A stretch of DNA of 64,000 nucleotides, from positions 124,001 to 188,000 of the forward strand of contig NZ_JAUZQD010000004.1 in NCBI RefSeq assembly GCF_030709675.1, read 5' to 3'. The stretch is from Symbioplanes lichenis. GTDB lineage: Bacteria; Actinomycetota; Actinomycetes; Mycobacteriales; Micromonosporaceae. The notes beneath the pieces were generated by a model, which was not told the origin of the DNA, ran no database searches, and was given only the letters and a program-made list of their open reading frames with translations. The position numbers were made by a program, and so were the translations under genes. Positions 61,469 through 64,000 of the stretch are shown in pieces. Positions within the stretch are counted from its first letter, which is position 1. Every line of letters starts with the position of its first letter.

Positions 61469-62310
61469 CCGGACCCCACCCTGGCGCCACGGCCCTGACG
61501 CTGGCCGTGCTCGCCGTGGGCACGCTCACCGGCTGCGGATCCCCGCGGCCGGTGGGCGGGCCCGCCACCGTCGACATGATCACCGATTCCGGCGGCTACC
61601 CCGCCCGCCGCCAGCTGATCGACCGGGCCACCGAGCGCGCCACCAGCACGTGCATGGCCGCGGCCGGATTCGCCTGGTCGGGCTTCGCCGGTGAGCCCGG
61701 TCCCGGTCCCGGAAACCGCGCGCGGGACGGTTACGGCATCACCGCCCCGGCCGTGCCGCCGCCCGGCAACGCGACCGGCGGCCCGGAGCTGGCCGCGCTG
61801 ATCGGCAGCCCACCGCGCCGGGCGACGCTGAGGCTGCCCGGCCTGGCGCAGTACACCTTCCCCGACAGCGGCTGCCTCGCCGAGGGCCGCGCCGCCGTGG
61901 CCGGTGACACCACGGCCTGGGCCCGGCTGGCCTATCTGCCCGGTGAGCTGAACAAGCAACTCTCCCAGCGCGTCGCCGGGGACCCGCGCCTCGTCGCCGC
62001 CCGGGCGGCCTGGAGCGGGTGCATGGCCGGTCACGGCCACCGGTACGCGGCGCCGGACGACATCCCGGCCGCCCTCGCCGGCCGGCTGCGCGCGCACCCG
62101 GAGCAGCGGGCGGCCCTGCACGCCGAGGAGACCGCCCTCGCCGGCCTGGACGCCCGGTGCAATCAGCGGACCCGGCTCAGCCGCACCGAGCTGGACCTGC
62201 GGCGGGCGGCGGTCCCGGGCCTCGGCGCCGCCCGGCTCGAGCAGGCCGGCGAGCTGACCGGTCTGGCCGAGGCGGCCACCGTACGGGCCCGGAAGATCCT
62301 CACCCGGTGA
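61465..62310 (+). CDS. Lipoprotein of unknown function
   Basis: A 281-residue protein with a lipoprotein signal ending LTGC (Cys24). The mature part has paired Cys (TCMAAAGF, SGCLAEG, SGCMAGHGH, ARCNQRT), typical of a group of actinobacterial surface proteins with no known activity. It starts inside the end of the I36 gene, so the two are probably expressed together under the SARP. Confidence 0.8.
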   Translation: MTGPHPGATALTLAVLAVGTLTGCGSPRPVGGPATVDMITDSGGYPARRQLIDRATERATSTCMAAAGFAWSGFAGEPGPGPGNRARDGYGITAPAVPPPGNATGGPELAALIGSPPRRATLRLPGLAQYTFPDSGCLAEGRAAVAGDTTAWARLAYLPGELNKQLSQRVAGDPRLVAARAAWSGCMAGHGHRYAAPDDIPAALAGRLRAHPEQRAALHAEETALAGLDARCNQRTRLSRTELDLRRAAVPGLGAARLEQAGELTGLAEAATVRARKILTR

Positions 62311-62479
62311 TGTCGAGCCGGGAGCCGGCGGCGATGGTGACGGTGTGGCCAGGGGTGTTCTCGTCGTAGTCAAACGGGTCCACGGTGTCCACGACGAGGG
62401 CGAGCGCGTGGCCGGCCGGCACGTCGTACGCGGTGGGGCCGAGGTCGACGTCGACGGCGCGGTCGCCGCCGGTCGAGCT
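62300..62479 (-). pseudogene. C-terminal remnant of a CocE/X-Pro dipeptidyl-peptidase-family hydrolase
   Basis: On the minus strand 59 codons end in TGA and read like the C-terminal beta-sandwich of the S15/CocE hydrolase group: VDLGPTAYDVPAGHALALVV followed by DTVDPFDYDEN and TVTIAAGSRLDITG. No start codon or catalytic domain is upstream; instead the GNAT gene ends exactly at the break (62478). The lipoprotein gene overlaps the other end by 11 bases. This is a leftover from a deletion. Confidence 0.7.
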
Positions 62480-62921
62480 ACTGCCGGCCGGCCTCGCCCC
62501 CGATCGGGAGCGCGAACGCGGCCATCTCCTGCTCCTCGTGCGGGATCAGCCCCAGCGACCGGTAGAACGGGTGGGCCGACCGGGCGCCCTCGGTGCCCGC
62601 CCGGTCGGTGGAGAGAACGAAGAAGCGGCAGTGTGCGTACCGGTGCTTGAGCTCTTCCATGAGCGCCCGCCCGACGCCTTGCCGGTGCGCGCCGGGATGC
62701 ACGAGCACGTCCTGCACGTAGCAGACCGTCTCCCCGTCGGACACTGTGCGGGCGAGGCCGAGCAGCCGCCCGTCGTCCGCCCGGGCCGTGAGCAGTGTGT
62801 GCGAGCCGGCGAGCCCGCGCACGAGCCGATCGAGATCGTCGAGGTAGCTGTGCCAGCCGACGGCGGCGTACAGGTCGCGGGCCTCCGCGCGATCGAGCCC
62901 GGCCTCAGCGGCGATTCTCAT
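62478..62921 (-). CDS. GNAT-family N-acetyltransferase
   Basis: A 147-residue GNAT protein. It has the acetyl-CoA-binding motif VHPGAHRQGVGRALMEEL (R/QxxGxG/A), YVQDVLVHPG and FYRSLGLIP near the end. Substrate unknown. Its start lies inside the end of the upstream glycosidase-like gene (17-base overlap), and its stop abuts the hydrolase remnant. Confidence 0.88.
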   Translation of the reverse strand: MRIAAEAGLDRAEARDLYAAVGWHSYLDDLDRLVRGLAGSHTLLTARADDGRLLGLARTVSDGETVCYVQDVLVHPGAHRQGVGRALMEELKHRYAHCRFFVLSTDRAGTEGARSAHPFYRSLGLIPHEEQEMAAFALPIGGEAGRQ

Positions 62922-63882
62922 CCCGCGACGCTACAGCGGCCAGCGCGGCGAAGGCGGCCTTGGGCTCCCACTCACCCGACTCGAGGACCTTGACCAGCCC
63001 GTACGACGCCTGGTCGAGATCGGCGCGGCCACCACCCGGCCGGTGCGGCAGGTTGCGCGACGCGAAGGTGCACCAGAAAGCGGCCGCGATGCCCTCCGCC
63101 TCGAACGTCTCGACGAGGTCGCGCAGATAGGTCGCCTGCTCCTCCTCGTCGCGCTCGACGTCAGCGGTGAGACCCCGGGCCACTTGACCGTCCCAGTCGA
63201 CGAGGGCCATCGCCTTCGCCCCGAGATCGGCGCCGCCGCGGACCGCCGTGCAGCCGAACTCGGTGATCGCCACGGGCTTGCCGATCTCGGTGAGGACGCG
63301 CAGCGCGTGGACGTACACCTCGGCGTTCTCGGGGGTGCGGTAGAGGTCCATGCCGACGATGTCGAACGGCGTCCAGTCGACGCGCTCGGACGGCAGGGCG
63401 GCATAGGTGATCCGCCCGCTGAAGTGTTTGCGGACCGTGGCGGCCGCCTCGGCCAGGAACGCGTTGAGCCGGTCCGTCGGCCGGGGGCCGCGCAATCCGG
63501 CGATCCGCTCCTCCAGGGTGTCGCCGGGCAGCAGACCCCGGAGGAAGAGGGTCAGCTCGGCCCCGGTGACCAGGACGACCTCGGCGCCCGTGATCTTCTC
63601 CGCCCGCCGGGCACAGTCGGCCAGCGTGTCCAGCAGTTCCTCGGGCGGCTGGTCGCTGGTGAAGGGCGACAGCCACACCTCCAGGCCCGCGTCGGCGGCG
63701 AGCTGGGCGGCGAGCTCCAGGCGGTCGACCAGGCCCCCGGTCACGCGTACGGCGTCGCAGTGCAGCTGATCCCGGATCGCGATCATGTCGGCGCGGACGA
63801 CCTCCGCGTCGAAGGGTTCGTACGTCGTCGGGCCCGGCCCGGAGGTCCAGCCGGTGTCATAGGTGATCCCGTAGGTCTGCAT
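62905..63882 (-). CDS. TIM-barrel glycosidase-like protein
   Basis: A 325-residue protein resembling clan-A glycosidases, with candidate catalytic Glu109 (VLVTGAELTLF) and Glu208 (VAITEFGC) at the ends of strands 4 and 7. From memory, related actinobacterial proteins are sometimes labelled abortive infection protein by automatic annotation; nothing in the sequence shows phage defence. No signal peptide, so it is cytosolic. It is divergent from a TetR gene across two repeated palindromes. Confidence 0.7.
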   Translation of the reverse strand: MQTYGITYDTGWTSGPGPTTYEPFDAEVVRADMIAIRDQLHCDAVRVTGGLVDRLELAAQLAADAGLEVWLSPFTSDQPPEELLDTLADCARRAEKITGAEVVLVTGAELTLFLRGLLPGDTLEERIAGLRGPRPTDRLNAFLAEAAATVRKHFSGRITYAALPSERVDWTPFDIVGMDLYRTPENAEVYVHALRVLTEIGKPVAITEFGCTAVRGGADLGAKAMALVDWDGQVARGLTADVERDEEEQATYLRDLVETFEAEGIAAAFWCTFASRNLPHRPGGGRADLDQASYGLVKVLESGEWEPKAAFAALAAVASRDENRR

Positions 63883-63889
63883 GCGCCAT

Positions 63890-63931
63890 AGGGTACGCGC
63901 CGTACCGTAAAAAGGGTACCGCCCGTACCCT
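63890..63931. promoter_or_regulatory. Two tandem TetR-type operators
   Basis: AGGGTAC-CGCCC-GTACCCT (63913-63931) is a perfect 7-bp inverted repeat with a 5-base spacer. A second, slightly weaker copy lies 21 bases before it: GGTAC-GCGCC-GTACC (63892-63906). They occupy the gap between the glycosidase-like gene and the divergent TetR gene and should control both. Confidence 0.75.
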
Positions 63932-63944
63932 ATAAACTGACCGC

Positions 63945-64000
63945 ATGAGACGCCGCCGCGGAGCCGCCCTGGAGGACGCGATCCTGCAAGCCGCCGCCGA
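63945..64000 (+). CDS. TetR-family regulator, 5' end only
   Basis: Only 18 codons are visible before the window ends. MRRRRGAALEDAILQAAA is the usual opening helix of a TetR helix-turn-helix domain. Position beside two palindromes supports the call. Confidence 0.65.
   Translation, partial: MRRRRGAALEDAILQAAA

Noticed and set aside
62905..63882. Phage-defence (abortive infection) gene
   Set aside because: Only a remembered automatic label suggests this; the visible motifs are those of a glycosidase-like barrel and no defence genes are near.

Overview
The window comes from a high-GC actinomycete, most likely Micromonosporaceae and Actinoplanes-like. Evidence: GC bias at third codon positions throughout, many GTG starts, dense 4-bp stop/start overlaps, a spore photoproduct lyase, a manganese catalase, LuxR/SARP/STAS regulators, CebR-type operators and WXG100-type proteins. 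It reads as ordinary chromosome carrying accessory operons. I saw no rRNA, tRNA, CRISPR array, transposase or prophage gene.

Layout. 1-7.7 kb (minus strand): a tightly coupled operon for ADP-heptose synthesis and transfer (carbamoyltransferase, GT2, a GmhB-heptosyltransferase fusion, two glycosyltransferases, GmhA, and an HldE kinase running off the left edge). 7.8-10.2 kb: aldehyde dehydrogenase and another GT2. 10.3-18.1 kb: a signalling island made of two STAS-HATPase proteins, two CheR-coiled-coil-PAS proteins, a stand-alone CheB, a coiled-coil protein and a SigB/SigF-type sigma factor with its own STAS domain. 18.2-25.2 kb: an unknown protein, an MBL hydrolase, an orphan response regulator, divergent MntH and Mn-catalase, and a scarred cyclase-like/alcohol dehydrogenase pair. 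25.1-29.4 kb: GT4 and GpgS divergent from a Gfo/Idh-MDR oxidoreductase pair. 29.4-36.8 kb: an XRE regulator and SDR, then two large LuxR-family ATPase regulators, with four different minisatellites. 36.8-38.4 kb: a leaderless CRP/membrane protein/nucleotidyltransferase cassette. 38.4-48.4 kb: Acg-type nitroreductase, APH-like kinase, PL11 rhamnogalacturonan lyase and CBM2-esterase divergent across two CebR-like boxes, lipid kinase, beta-propeller, epoxide hydrolase, HxlR remnant, deaminase, FMN reductase, DUF1810. 48.5-53.6 kb: a two-component system, GlgX, and a PRC-barrel/DUF2382 stress protein. 53.9-56.2 kb: WXG100-type substrates with a YbaB-like protein. 56.2-64 kb: two divergent MFS transporters, spore photoproduct lyase, a SARP with a likely operator, an I36 inhibitor and lipoprotein, a hydrolase C-terminal remnant, GNAT, a glycosidase-like protein and the start of a TetR gene.

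Two themes stand out. First, the 10-18 kb island joins methylation-type sensing (CheB/CheR/PAS) to a partner-switching sigma module whose three STAS domains all lack the phosphorylatable serine. Second, several gene junctions carry tandem duplications of an overlapping stop/start, leaving small bridging reading frames that begin like the downstream gene and end like the upstream one. Several other junctions show gene remnants or deletion scars, so this region has been reshaped by short local rearrangements.
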